A stretch of 7,707 bases of DNA from Candidatus Zhuqueibacterota bacterium RBG_16_48_16 (GCA_001771235.1 METF01000308.1:49815-57521); one strand, 5' to 3'; shown: positions 1 through 6,577, counted from the first letter of the stretch. The notes: generated by a model from the letters alone, not told the origin. Numbers and translations are program-made.

Positions 1-233
1 TCAACAAAGTGTTGAGCGACGAGATAAAGCTTTTTTTTGATGAAGACAAGCTGACAAGAGTTACCGGCAGGAGCCATCCCGGCTCGATTGACGGCCATTT
101 TTACCCGACGCATAACAAGGCCCTCATACAACAGGAATTGCAGGATTTGCTTAAAAAATATCATATCGTAACGGATAGTACGCAACTATTTAGCCCACTA
201 AACACACAAAAAACTCTAAAGAAAAAAATATGA
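1..233 (+). CDS. C-terminal part of an unidentified protein (possibly SGNH/GDSL-like hydrolase tail)
   Basis: An open frame enters from the left edge (first whole codon at 3) and ends at TGA 231-233, giving about 76 residues. A GTG at 9 is not a convincing start, because the frame is already open upstream and no ribosome site is visible. The segment around 81-140 reads HPGSIDGHFYPTHNKALI, followed by an amphipathic helix and a lysine-rich end. An Asp-Gly-His followed by a His-containing helix near the C terminus recalls the last Asp-x-x-His block of SGNH/GDSL hydrolases (for example DGHWN..GH), but the serine block would lie outside the window. It does not resemble LptA or LptC, which often precede lptB. 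The stop is only 18 bases before the lptB start, so the two are probably co-transcribed. That it is a coding tail is fairly sure; the family is a guess. Confidence 0.55.
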   Translation, partial: NKVLSDEIKLFFDEDKLTRVTGRSHPGSIDGHFYPTHNKALIQQELQDLLKKYHIVTDSTQLFSPLNTQKTLKKKI

Positions 234-251
234 CAAAATATCGGAATGGTG

Positions 252-989
252 ATGGCAGATCGGCCGGTTTTGAGATCGGAACAGCTTGCTAAAATATACA
301 GCAAGCGAAAAGTTGTCAATCAGGTTAGTATTGAGATAAAACAAGGCGAAATCGTCGGTCTTCTCGGCCCTAACGGCGCTGGCAAAACGACCACCTTTTA
401 TATGATCGTCGGATTGATCCGGCCGAATGCCGGCAGGATATTTCTCGATCGACAAAACATAACCGGCTATCCGATGTACAAGCGAGCGAAAATGGGAATT
501 GGTTACCTTGCCCAGGAGGCTTCCATTTTTCGCAGCCTGACTGTTCAACAAAACATTCTGGCGATTCTGGAAACGCTGGGCATTTCCAGGGAAGAACAGA
601 AGCAGCGGGCAAAAAAGCTGTTGGAGGAGCTGGGCGTCGACCGGCTCGCCGGCAGCAAAGCCTACACGCTCTCCGGCGGCGAGCGAAGGCGGGTCGAGAT
701 TGCCCGGGCATTAGTGACCGATCCGAAATTTATGTTATTGGACGAGCCCTTTGCCGGTATCGATCCGATTGCGGTGGAAGATATTCAACGCATTGTTGCC
801 GGACTCAAGGAGAGAGGCATCGGTGTTTTGATTACCGACCATAACGTGCACGAAACCTTATCCATTACCGATCGGGCCTATTTATTGTTCGACGGCAAAA
901 TATTAAAATCAGGAACGGCGGAATTTTTGGCTAACGACCAGGAAGCGAGAAAGCTTTACCTGGGCGACAAGTTTCGCCTGGATCGCTAA
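252..989 (+). CDS. lptB: LPS export ABC transporter ATP-binding protein LptB
   Basis: This is the cytoplasmic ATPase that, with LptFG and LptC, extracts lipopolysaccharide from the inner membrane and drives it along the Lpt bridge to the outer membrane. At about 245 residues it has the usual length of the family. Numbered from the ATG at 252: Walker A GPNGAGKT at 39-46, Q-loop Gln88 in YLAQEASIF, signature LSGGE at 140-144, Walker B ending Asp164-Glu165 in LLDEPFAGIDP, and H-loop His197 in TDHNVHE. YLAQEASIFRSLTV and DEPFAGIDPIAVEDIQ are characteristic of LptB rather than of other ABC ATPases. An ATG at 246 is also in frame, but GGA at 243-245 touches it and is spaced 6 bases from 252, so 252 is preferred. 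The gene follows the upstream partial gene by 18 bases. No membrane partner is in the window. Confidence 0.96.
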   Translation: MADRPVLRSEQLAKIYSKRKVVNQVSIEIKQGEIVGLLGPNGAGKTTTFYMIVGLIRPNAGRIFLDRQNITGYPMYKRAKMGIGYLAQEASIFRSLTVQQNILAILETLGISREEQKQRAKKLLEELGVDRLAGSKAYTLSGGERRRVEIARALVTDPKFMLLDEPFAGIDPIAVEDIQRIVAGLKERGIGVLITDHNVHETLSITDRAYLLFDGKILKSGTAEFLANDQEARKLYLGDKFRLDR

Positions 990-996
990 ATATCGC

Positions 997-1221
997 GTCT
1001 GACCGAAAACTAGCCGAACATAAAAAAAAACTGTCATTGCGAGCGGAGGAAATGAATCATTTCCTGTTCAATTTACTTTGTTGGAGCCCCGTAGGTAAAT
1101 AACCAACGGGGCAATCCCCTTACTTTTCAGGAGATTGCTTCGGCAAAACTTGTCCTGAGCTTGTCGAAGGAAACGCCTCGCAATGACAGCAAAATTTCGA
1201 ATAAGTAGTTTTCGTTCGGAC
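997..1221. repeat. Outer imperfect inverted repeat enclosing the miniature element
   Basis: The left arm 997-1012 (gtctgaccgaaaacta) matches the reverse complement of 1206-1221 (tagttttcgttcggac) at 14 of 16 bases. The arms enclose the 1031-1189 element almost symmetrically, with 18 bases on the left and 16 on the right. The left arm lies inside a 16-base stretch (993-1008) that recurs with one mismatch at 6709-6724 after hslU. The arms may be the true ends of a larger element or an older copy into which the inner element inserted. The pairing is seen directly; the interpretation is open. Confidence 0.5.
1031..1189. repeat. MITE/REP-like miniature structured element with 13-bp terminal inverted repeats
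   Basis: The ends ctgtcattgcgag (1031-1043) and ctcgcaatgacag (1177-1189) are perfect reverse complements. Between them lie four hairpins: a palindrome at 1047-1065 (9-bp arms, one central A); 1086-1112 (7 bp, one A-A mismatch, 3 bp, 5-base loop); 1111-1138 (6 bp, mismatch, 3 bp, 8-base loop); and 1138-1169 (nine pairs including one G-T, around the cctgagcttgtcgaagg motif). No coding capacity for a transposase is present. The TCATTGCGAG ends and the CTTCGACAAGCTCAGG core resemble intergenic palindromic repeats that I recognise from many environmental bacterial genomes. It lies between lptB and rpoN and would form a strong structure in any read-through transcript, so it may also act as a terminator or mRNA-stability element. 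No clear target duplication is seen; the left end abuts a run of nine A (1022-1030). Confidence 0.75.
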
Positions 1222-1286
1222 ACTAAATTGGAAATCCTGTTCAGCAGGGAGCAGAAAGAGAAATACACAGTATGAGGAGTCAACTA

Positions 1287-1307
1287 ATGACTGGGTGGGG
1301 AGATTAA
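1287..1307 (+). other. Possible 6-codon leader ORF upstream of rpoN
   Basis: ATG at 1287 is followed by five codons and a TAA at 1305-1307, encoding MTGWGD. It is preceded by GAGGAG at 1274-1279 with a 7-base gap, the best ribosome-binding site in this spacer and better than the one of rpoN itself. It ends 22 bases before the rpoN ATG. It could be a leader peptide coupling ribosome loading to rpoN, or a chance occurrence. There is no codon run that suggests attenuation by a particular amino acid. Confidence 0.3.
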
Positions 1308-1329
1308 AGGTGTTTAGGGAGTATTTGTG

Positions 1330-2736
1330 ATGGTTCAATTAACCCAGAGACTTAGTATGCAATTAAAGCAGTCGCCTCAGCAGGTGCTGCTTTCATCTTT
1401 GCTGCAATTGCCCGTACTCAGCCTTGAGCAAAGGATCCGAATGGAATTGGAGACAAATCCTCTTTTGGAAATGGAGATGGAAGAGGAGCTGGAGCAAGAA
1501 CAGGAGATGGAGCTCAAGGCCGAGTCCAATGAGAATGACGAAAACGATTCTCAGGATAAGCAGGATGAAATCGATTGGGAGGAAATCCTTCACGATCAGG
1601 ATAGTTATGAAATACATATCCCCAGAGAAAAAAATCCCGATGTCTTTGAGCGACCGGAAGTGTTTCAGGAAACACTCACCGATCATTTGCTCAGCCAGCT
1701 CAATATGACACAAATGACGCCGCATGAAATTCTTATTGGCGAATATATTATTTGGAATATCAACGGCGTCGGCTATTTGAGCATGGATGCGGACACCATC
1801 GCTGAGAACCTGGAAGAGGATGTGGAAAATGTCGAAAAAGTGCTTGCCGTTATTCAGCGATTCGAGCCTACGGGAATCGCCGCCCGCAATCTGCAGGAGT
1901 GTCTTTTGATCCAGCTTCTCGAAGAAGAGAATCCAAACGAGCTGGCCATTACCTTCGTCAGGGATCATTTTGATGATTTCAAAAACAAGCGGTTTGAAAA
2001 GCTGGCCAAGAATCTGGATATCAGTCTGGAGACCGTGAAAGAGGTCATCGAGCACATCACAAAACTCAACCCCAAGCCCGGAGAAGGTTTTATTGCTTAT
2101 GAGAATAATTATGTCGTGCCCGATTTGGAGGTGAAAAGCGAAGATGGCGAATTCAAGGTTTACATGCACGACTGGAACATCCCCCACCTGCGGATCAATA
2201 ATGAATATCGCAAGATGATGCTGGACAGGAAAAAAACCAATAAAGAAACGCGTGATTATATCAAGCAACGGCTCGAATCGGCCCGCTGGCTCATCAATTC
2301 CATTCATCAGCGGCGGGCGACCATTTTTCGAGTCATGGAGACCATTATCGAAAAACAAAACGAATTTTTTGTTGGTGGTCCGCAATATCAAAAGCCGATG
2401 ATCCTCAAGGATATTGCCGACGAAATTGGCATGGATATATCCACTGTCAGCCGGGTGACCAACGGAAAATACGTGCAAACGGAATGGGGCGTATTCGAGC
2501 TGAAATTTTTCTTTAGTGAAAAGATAAGAACCGACGAAGGCGAAGATGTATCCAATAAAAAAATCAAGAACCTCATCAAAGACATCATCGAAAAAGAGCC
2601 GCCGAAAAAGCCACTCAACGATCAAAAAATTGCCGAGATGCTCAAGTCCGAGGGATATAACGTTGCCCGAAGGACTGTGGCAAAATATCGTGAACAGATG
2701 ATGATACCGGTGTCGAGGTTGAGACGCAGGATTTAA
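1330..2736 (+). CDS. rpoN: RNA polymerase sigma-54 factor RpoN
   Basis: Alternative sigma factor that directs RNA polymerase to -24/-12 promoters and needs AAA+ enhancer-binding activators to open them. All regions are present in about 468 residues. Region I, about 3-50, is the Gln/Leu-rich activator-response segment. An acidic, Glu-rich linker (region II) follows at about 48-90. The core-binding domain runs from about 110 to 300 and contains GVGYL and LNPKPGEGF. A helix-turn-helix at about 360-385 has DISTVSRVTNGKYVQT. The RpoN box ARRTVAKYRE is at 446-455, near the C terminus, and reads the -24 element. GTG at 1327 and ATG at 1330 are adjacent in-frame starts. AGGGAG at 1316-1321 lies 8 bases from the ATG, so 1330 is preferred. 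hslV follows 27 bases later, so the two probably share a transcript. An lptB-rpoN order is also common in Proteobacteria. Confidence 0.97.
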   Translation: MVQLTQRLSMQLKQSPQQVLLSSLLQLPVLSLEQRIRMELETNPLLEMEMEEELEQEQEMELKAESNENDENDSQDKQDEIDWEEILHDQDSYEIHIPREKNPDVFERPEVFQETLTDHLLSQLNMTQMTPHEILIGEYIIWNINGVGYLSMDADTIAENLEEDVENVEKVLAVIQRFEPTGIAARNLQECLLIQLLEEENPNELAITFVRDHFDDFKNKRFEKLAKNLDISLETVKEVIEHITKLNPKPGEGFIAYENNYVVPDLEVKSEDGEFKVYMHDWNIPHLRINNEYRKMMLDRKKTNKETRDYIKQRLESARWLINSIHQRRATIFRVMETIIEKQNEFFVGGPQYQKPMILKDIADEIGMDISTVSRVTNGKYVQTEWGVFELKFFFSEKIRTDEGEDVSNKKIKNLIKDIIEKEPPKKPLNDQKIAEMLKSEGYNVARRTVAKYREQMMIPVSRLRRRI

Positions 2737-2763
2737 TTCACCCAAAAGAGACGACCTATTCAA

Positions 2764-3303
2764 ATGAACAAATCCATCCATTCGACGACAATACTGGGTG
2801 TACGCCATAAGGGAGTTTCGGTCATCGCTGGCGATGGCCAGGTCACTTTTGGCGATACGATCATCAAGGCAAAAGCGCGCAAGGTTCGCAAGCTTTACCA
2901 CGATAATGTTCTCGTGGGTTTTGCCGGAGCTGCGGCCGATGCGTTTACGCTGTTTGAAAGATTTGAAACCAAGCTGGATGAATTCCGGGGGAATCTCAGC
3001 CGGGCTGTTGTGGATCTGGCAAAGGACTGGCGCATGGATCGATATCTCCGGCGCCTTAACGCGCAATTGGCTGTGCTGGACAAGGAAAACATGTTCATCG
3101 TTTCAGGAACCGGTGACGTCATCGAGCCTGATGATAAAATCATGGCCATCGGTTCCGGCGGCTCTTATGCCTATGCGGCTGCCAAAGCGCTTATCCAGCA
3201 TTCGACTCTTGACGCGGAACAGATCGTTACGGAGGCAATGAAAATCACGGCCGCTATTTGTATTTATACCAACGCCAAGCTGACTATCGAAGTGCTCAAG
3301 TAA
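2764..3303 (+). CDS. hslV: ATP-dependent protease proteolytic subunit HslV (ClpQ)
   Basis: Threonine peptidase of the HslUV (ClpYQ) complex: a double hexamer that degrades proteins unfolded and fed in by HslU. It has 179 residues, with the start MNKSIHS|TTILGVRHKG. Thr8 aligns with the N-terminal catalytic Thr of the mature enzyme, so a 7-residue propeptide would be removed. Asp24 and Lys40 match the conserved catalytic Asp17 and Lys33 (E. coli mature numbering), GDGQVTFGDT and AKDWR are family signatures, and GSGG at 130-133 forms part of the active-site region. A short propeptide is usual outside the gamma-proteobacteria. The ribosome site is weak (AAGAG at 2746-2750, 13 bases away), which suggests dependence on translation from rpoN. 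Its natural partner hslU begins about 1.9 kb later, beyond the restriction-modification genes. Confidence 0.96.
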   Translation: MNKSIHSTTILGVRHKGVSVIAGDGQVTFGDTIIKAKARKVRKLYHDNVLVGFAGAAADAFTLFERFETKLDEFRGNLSRAVVDLAKDWRMDRYLRRLNAQLAVLDKENMFIVSGTGDVIEPDDKIMAIGSGGSYAYAAAKALIQHSTLDAEQIVTEAMKITAAICIYTNAKLTIEVLK

Positions 3304-3336
3304 TGTTCTCGGATTCGCCTCTGAAAATAGATTGAC

Positions 3337-4125
3337 GTGAATTATATACCCATCGAAGTTGGAGTGTTTTTTCAACGAACTGACCAAATTTGTTCTTATG
3401 ACGACATGAAACATTTACGAGATCCTAACAAATTAATGCCGGATGAAATCGAGGCTATAGAAAAACAGAGTCTGAGGTCTCTCTATAGTGCCGCCTTCGA
3501 TTTTGGGTTTGATGCCTTTGACATTTTTCATCAAAGCTCGGACGATCCAAAAGATATTGCGGAAGACATTACAAGGGAAATGCTGGACAGGCTTGGAGGC
3601 TATCAGGTTCAACAGCGGATTCTTGGAAATGTCGATTACCGCAAGGCGAGATATATTATCTTACCGGATTTTTCAGCTCGTCAGGCTCTTTTTGTTGATA
3701 GCAAAGCTGAAAAAAGTAGTAGCAGTGCTGCCTTGCAGATGTCACAATTAGCATTAGCTGTCCGGCAAGTTAGAAGCGGCCAGGAGGTAGAGCATAGGGG
3801 AGACCTGCCGACTATGTCCTTTCATGGCGGACAGCCATTCATTACAACAACTTTACTAGCACATTATCATTATGAAGATCAAAACAACAAATATAGACTT
3901 AAGCAGCTCACATTGGCATCTATACCAAATGGAGTTTTACAAGACCGCTACAACCCCAATGCACGCGATACAATCTGGATAGTAGGGCGTAATGCCCCTT
4001 CTCGTGGAGAGGAATTTCGTGTCCGCCTCAGTTTTCAACGTCTCAAGCTAAAAGCTCTATGGCGTGTTCAAACAGTTGAATATCATCTCGAAGATCGTAC
4101 CATTCGATCCGAATGGGATGGGTGA
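3337..4125 (+). CDS. SfiI-like type II restriction endonuclease
   Basis: Predicted site-specific double-strand DNA endonuclease. The protein (262 residues from GTG 3337) resembles SfiI, as I recall that sequence, in several blocks: DEIEAIEKQSLRSL, the LFVDSKAE strand, and DRYNPN...APSRGEEFRVRLSFQRLK near the C terminus. A PD-(D/E)xK-type site can be proposed from Asp100 (NVDYRKARY) and Asp121-Ser-Lys123, a spacing like that of the related enzyme BglI. SfiI itself is a tetramer that recognises GGCCNNNNNGGCC; whether this homologue keeps that specificity is inference. The start is uncertain: neither GTG 3337 nor ATG 3406 (residue 24) has a clear ribosome site, and the similarity to SfiI appears to begin near residue 24. 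The TGA at 4123-4125 directly abuts the ATG of the methyltransferase. Composition is more AT-rich than the flanking hsl genes, consistent with transfer. Confidence 0.8.
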   Translation: MNYIPIEVGVFFQRTDQICSYDDMKHLRDPNKLMPDEIEAIEKQSLRSLYSAAFDFGFDAFDIFHQSSDDPKDIAEDITREMLDRLGGYQVQQRILGNVDYRKARYIILPDFSARQALFVDSKAEKSSSSAALQMSQLALAVRQVRSGQEVEHRGDLPTMSFHGGQPFITTTLLAHYHYEDQNNKYRLKQLTLASIPNGVLQDRYNPNARDTIWIVGRNAPSRGEEFRVRLSFQRLKLKALWRVQTVEYHLEDRTIRSEWDG

Positions 4126-5172
4126 ATGTATATGAAATATGAACCTGATAACATTTACGAGGGTGATGCTAAGAATCTCGCCCAGCATCTTGAACCAAAC
4201 TCAGTTGCTCTCAGTGTGTGGTCGCCTCCCTATCATGTGGGTAAGGCTTATGAACGTGATCTGTCTTTTTTCGATTGGAAAAACCTGTTACGTCGTACAA
4301 TTGAAGCTCACGCAATTATTTTGAAACCAGGGGCATTTCTCGCAATTAATATCGCTGACATCCTTTGTTTTAAAGACCCTGACATGCCTCGAATAATGGC
4401 AGAGAATATCTCCAGAAGAAAGCGAAACGATATTACCCGTGAAATGGTGCTTGAGATTTGGGCAAAGTACCCCGATTATAACCGAAAGCAAATTGCTGAA
4501 ATACTTGGTTGTAGTGAGCAGACAGTTGATCGCCGTATGAAAGGTAACAACATTCGAGGTGGAAAATATGAAACCCAGACGAGAGTCAAACTAGTCGGCG
4601 GTTTAATTGAACAGTATGCTTTGGACTGCGGGTTATACTTATACGACCGCCGGGTTTGGGTCAAAGATGCCGCATGGGAGAATTCTCGTTGGCACACGAT
4701 GAGTTATAGAGCCGTTGACGAGTTCGAGTATGTATATATCTTCTGGAAACCAGGACCTACAAAGGTAGATAAAGACCGATTGACACGCGATGAATGGACA
4801 GCATGGGGGTCAAGGGGGGTGTGGTTTATTCCTTCTGTGCGCGTAAACGATGACCATGAAGCCAAATTTCCGATAGAGTTGCCTCGACGAATAATACAGT
4901 TATTTACAGATCCCAACGACTTGGTAATTGATTGCTTCGTTGGGAGCGGCACATCGGCGATAGCCGCTATTCGTGAGAATCGTCGCTTTATTGGAGTTGA
5001 TATCTCTTCTTCATCTGTCGAATTAGCGAAACGAGCGCTCAAGTTGGCTCTTGAAGAGCGTAAGCAAGAGAAACTTGATCTATTCGATATGGCCCAAGAA
5101 AAAGATGAAATAACGCCTTACAATCGCACGCCGTGGATGGGCTACCGTCCGCTGCCGATGCGGGACGTTTAG
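4126..5172 (+). CDS. DNA methyltransferase of the cassette (beta-class, likely N4-cytosine) with inserted HTH
   Basis: Predicted S-adenosylmethionine-dependent methylase that protects host sites from the adjacent nuclease. In 348 residues the catalytic motif IV SPPY (33-36, in SVWSPPYHVGKAY) precedes the SAM-binding motif I (DCFVGSGTSAIAA, 269-281), followed by RRFIGVDIS. This is the permuted order of the beta class. SPPY rather than DPPY favours cytosine-N4 over adenine-N6. Between them, residues about 101-145 form an extra helical segment with a helix-turn-helix look (YNRKQIAEILGCSEQTVDRRMKGNN). It could be part of the target-recognition region or a DNA-binding regulator. ATG 4126 abuts the nuclease stop (TGAATG), so translation is probably coupled. 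An ATG at 4132 is an alternative start. No separate controller (C) gene is present. hslU follows 49 bases later. Confidence 0.9.
   Translation: MYMKYEPDNIYEGDAKNLAQHLEPNSVALSVWSPPYHVGKAYERDLSFFDWKNLLRRTIEAHAIILKPGAFLAINIADILCFKDPDMPRIMAENISRRKRNDITREMVLEIWAKYPDYNRKQIAEILGCSEQTVDRRMKGNNIRGGKYETQTRVKLVGGLIEQYALDCGLYLYDRRVWVKDAAWENSRWHTMSYRAVDEFEYVYIFWKPGPTKVDKDRLTRDEWTAWGSRGVWFIPSVRVNDDHEAKFPIELPRRIIQLFTDPNDLVIDCFVGSGTSAIAAIRENRRFIGVDISSSSVELAKRALKLALEERKQEKLDLFDMAQEKDEITPYNRTPWMGYRPLPMRDV
4480..4551 (+). other. Helix-turn-helix-like segment encoded inside the methyltransferase
   Basis: Residues about 119-142 read as a helix, a Gly-Cys turn and a second helix (KQIAEILGC then SEQTVDRRMKG), close in style to Xre/resolvase-type helix-turn-helix units. 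It lies within a stretch rich in Arg and Lys (97-160) that separates the motif IV half from the motif I half of the methylase. I see no such unit in the minimal beta-class fold, so it is an added DNA-contacting module. Its target, whether the recognition site or an operator, cannot be read from the sequence. Confidence 0.55.
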
Positions 5173-5174
5173 AG

Positions 5175-5205
5175 GAGAATGAGATAGTTCTCTGTTTTTT
5201 GTTTT
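5175..5205 (+). terminator. Weak hairpin plus T-run after the methyltransferase
   Basis: The arms gagaa (5175-5179) and ttctc (5188-5192) pair around an 8-base loop and are followed by a T-rich tract (5193-5205, including six T in a row). The shape is that of an intrinsic terminator, but the stem is only 5 bp, so termination would be partial at best. If it works, it would lower read-through from the cassette into hslU. Confidence 0.3.
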
Positions 5206-5221
5206 GAGGAAATCGCAAAAT

Positions 5222-6577
5222 ATGGAAATGACCCCCCAAGAAATAGTATCCGAGCTCGACAAATATATCATCGGCCAGAACGAAGCCAAACGATCCGTAG
5301 CCATTGCCTTGCGCAACAGATGGCGCAGGCAACAGGTCGGTGATGAGCTGCGGGAAGAAATCATGCCGAACAACATCATCCTCATCGGCCCGACCGGCGT
5401 TGGCAAGACAGAGCTCTCCCGGCGGTTGGCCCGCCTGGCCAGCGCACCGTTCATAAAAGTCGAAGCATCGAAATTCACCGAGGTCGGCTACGTCGGCCGC
5501 GATGTCGAATCCATTATTCGCGACCTGGTCGATCTGGGGGTAAATATGGTTCGCAGCGAGTGTATTGATCAGGTTCAGGGAAAAGCCATCGAAATGGCGA
5601 CCGATCGATTGCTGGACATTCTTCTGCCGGCTCCCAGGTTGTTAAAAAAGAAGGCGGCGGAAAATGACAGCAACGAAGATTCTTTGATGGAAAAGCGACA
5701 GCGTACAAAAGAAAAATTTCGTAAGCAACTGGATGCAGGCCAGCTCGATGACAGAATGATCGAGATGGACGTGCCGCAGGAATTCACACCTCTTATGCAG
5801 GTCATTTCGCCCATCGGCATCGAGGAAATGGGGATGAATCTTCAGGACCTCTTTGGTCCGATGATGCCGAAAAAAATGAAAAAAAGACGGATGACGGTCG
5901 CAGAGGGCATGGTTTACCTGATACAGGAAGAAACGCAAAAGTTGATCGATATGGATGAGGTCATCCGGGAAGCTATTATCAGGGTCGAAGATTCCGGCAT
6001 TGTCTTCCTGGACGAGATAGATAAAATTGCCGGTGAGAATGGCACCACGGGACCGGATGTTTCCCGCGAGGGCGTCCAGCGTGACCTCTTGCCCATTATC
6101 GAAGGCACCAATGTCGTCAGCAAATATGGCGTCGTTCGTACAGATCATGTCCTGTTTATCGCCTCGGGTGCTTTTCACGTATCCAAGCCGTCCGATCTCA
6201 TCCCGGAGCTGCAGGGTCGATTCCCGATCCGGGTCGAGCTGCAAAGCCTGACGGCCGAGGATTTTGAAAGAATCCTGACCGAGCCTAAAAATGCCCTGGT
6301 GAAGCAATATACGGCGCTCATTGGTACGGAAAATGTGAAAATCAGCTTTACTAAAGGAGCCATTAAAGAAATTGCCGACATCGCCTCCGAAGTCAACGAA
6401 AAAACGGAAAACATCGGCGCGCGAAGGCTTCATACCATCATGAGCCTGGTTTTGGACGACATCCTTTTTAGATTGCCTGAAGAAAAAATGAACGGGTTAA
6501 AGATCGATCGGGTCTATGTTCGCAACAAGCTGAAAGACGTCATAGCGGATGAAGACCTGAGCTCATATATTTTATGA
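5222..6577 (+). CDS. hslU: ATP-dependent protease ATPase subunit HslU (ClpY)
   Basis: AAA+ unfoldase that recognises substrates, unfolds them with ATP and passes them into HslV. From ATG 5222 it has 451 residues (E. coli: 443). Order of features: the N-terminal helix TPQEIVSELDKYIIGQ; Walker A GPTGVGKT at 56-63; pore loop GYVG at 89-92; a variable, charged intermediate (I) domain at about 105-230; Walker B IVFLDE ending Asp264-Glu265; ELQGRFPIRVEL; sensor-2 GARR at 399-402; and the C-terminal tail DLSSYIL, which docks between HslV subunits to activate them. A TTG at 5204 would extend the protein by six residues. GAGGA at 5206-5210 instead lies 11 bases before ATG 5222, so the ATG is preferred. 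It is separated from hslV by the restriction-modification genes but looks fully intact. Confidence 0.96.
   Translation: MEMTPQEIVSELDKYIIGQNEAKRSVAIALRNRWRRQQVGDELREEIMPNNIILIGPTGVGKTELSRRLARLASAPFIKVEASKFTEVGYVGRDVESIIRDLVDLGVNMVRSECIDQVQGKAIEMATDRLLDILLPAPRLLKKKAAENDSNEDSLMEKRQRTKEKFRKQLDAGQLDDRMIEMDVPQEFTPLMQVISPIGIEEMGMNLQDLFGPMMPKKMKKRRMTVAEGMVYLIQEETQKLIDMDEVIREAIIRVEDSGIVFLDEIDKIAGENGTTGPDVSREGVQRDLLPIIEGTNVVSKYGVVRTDHVLFIASGAFHVSKPSDLIPELQGRFPIRVELQSLTAEDFERILTEPKNALVKQYTALIGTENVKISFTKGAIKEIADIASEVNEKTENIGARRLHTIMSLVLDDILFRLPEEKMNGLKIDRVYVRNKLKDVIADEDLSSYIL
5428..5440. other. Perfect GGCCNNNNNGGCC (SfiI-type) site within hslU
   Basis: GGCC at 5428-5431 and GGCC at 5437-5440 flank the 5 bases cgcct. 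I found this full match only here in the window, with several near misses (for example 7679-7691) but none inside the two cassette genes. It encodes an Ala-Arg-Leu-Ala part of HslU just after the Walker A helix, so coding constraint alone could explain it. If the cassette has SfiI specificity, this site must be methylated in the host. Confidence 0.6.

Larger units (their letters stand above)
3337..5172 (+). other. Type II restriction-modification cassette lodged between hslV and hslU
   Basis: The endonuclease and methyltransferase genes are abutting and co-oriented, with the nuclease first. They fill the interval where hslV and hslU would normally adjoin. Both genes are visibly poorer in G+C than the flanking hslV and hslU (compare the line from 3841 with that from 6181). 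No integrase, transposase, terminal repeat or convincing target duplication borders them, so the route of entry is not visible. Probable start and end of foreign DNA are somewhere in 3304-3336 and 5173-5221. Confidence 0.7.

Noticed and set aside
990..1326. CRISPR array or tRNA gene in the spacer
   Set aside because: The repeats are inverted rather than regularly spaced direct repeats, and no cloverleaf or CCA-type end is seen.
1068..1338. Two short minus-strand frames of 71 and 72 codons in the lptB-rpoN spacer
   Set aside because: They overlap the inverted-repeat element, overlap each other in different frames, and lack convincing ribosome sites and protein-like composition.
1393..3066. 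557-codon open frame on the minus strand
   Set aside because: It runs antisense through the well-recognised rpoN and hslV genes. Its translation has no recognisable domain and its openness follows from their codon use.
1640..4130. Sigma-54 promoter (TGGCAC-N5-TTGC type) upstream of any gene
   Set aside because: Despite rpoN being present, I saw no convincing -24/-12 pair in any spacer.
3305..5192. gttctc at 3305-3310 and 5187-5192 as a target duplication of the cassette
   Set aside because: Only 6 bases, common composition, and not placed exactly at the gene-free borders; chance is likely.
5642..6433. 263-codon open frame on the minus strand
   Set aside because: Shadow of hslU, which carries all its motifs on the plus strand.
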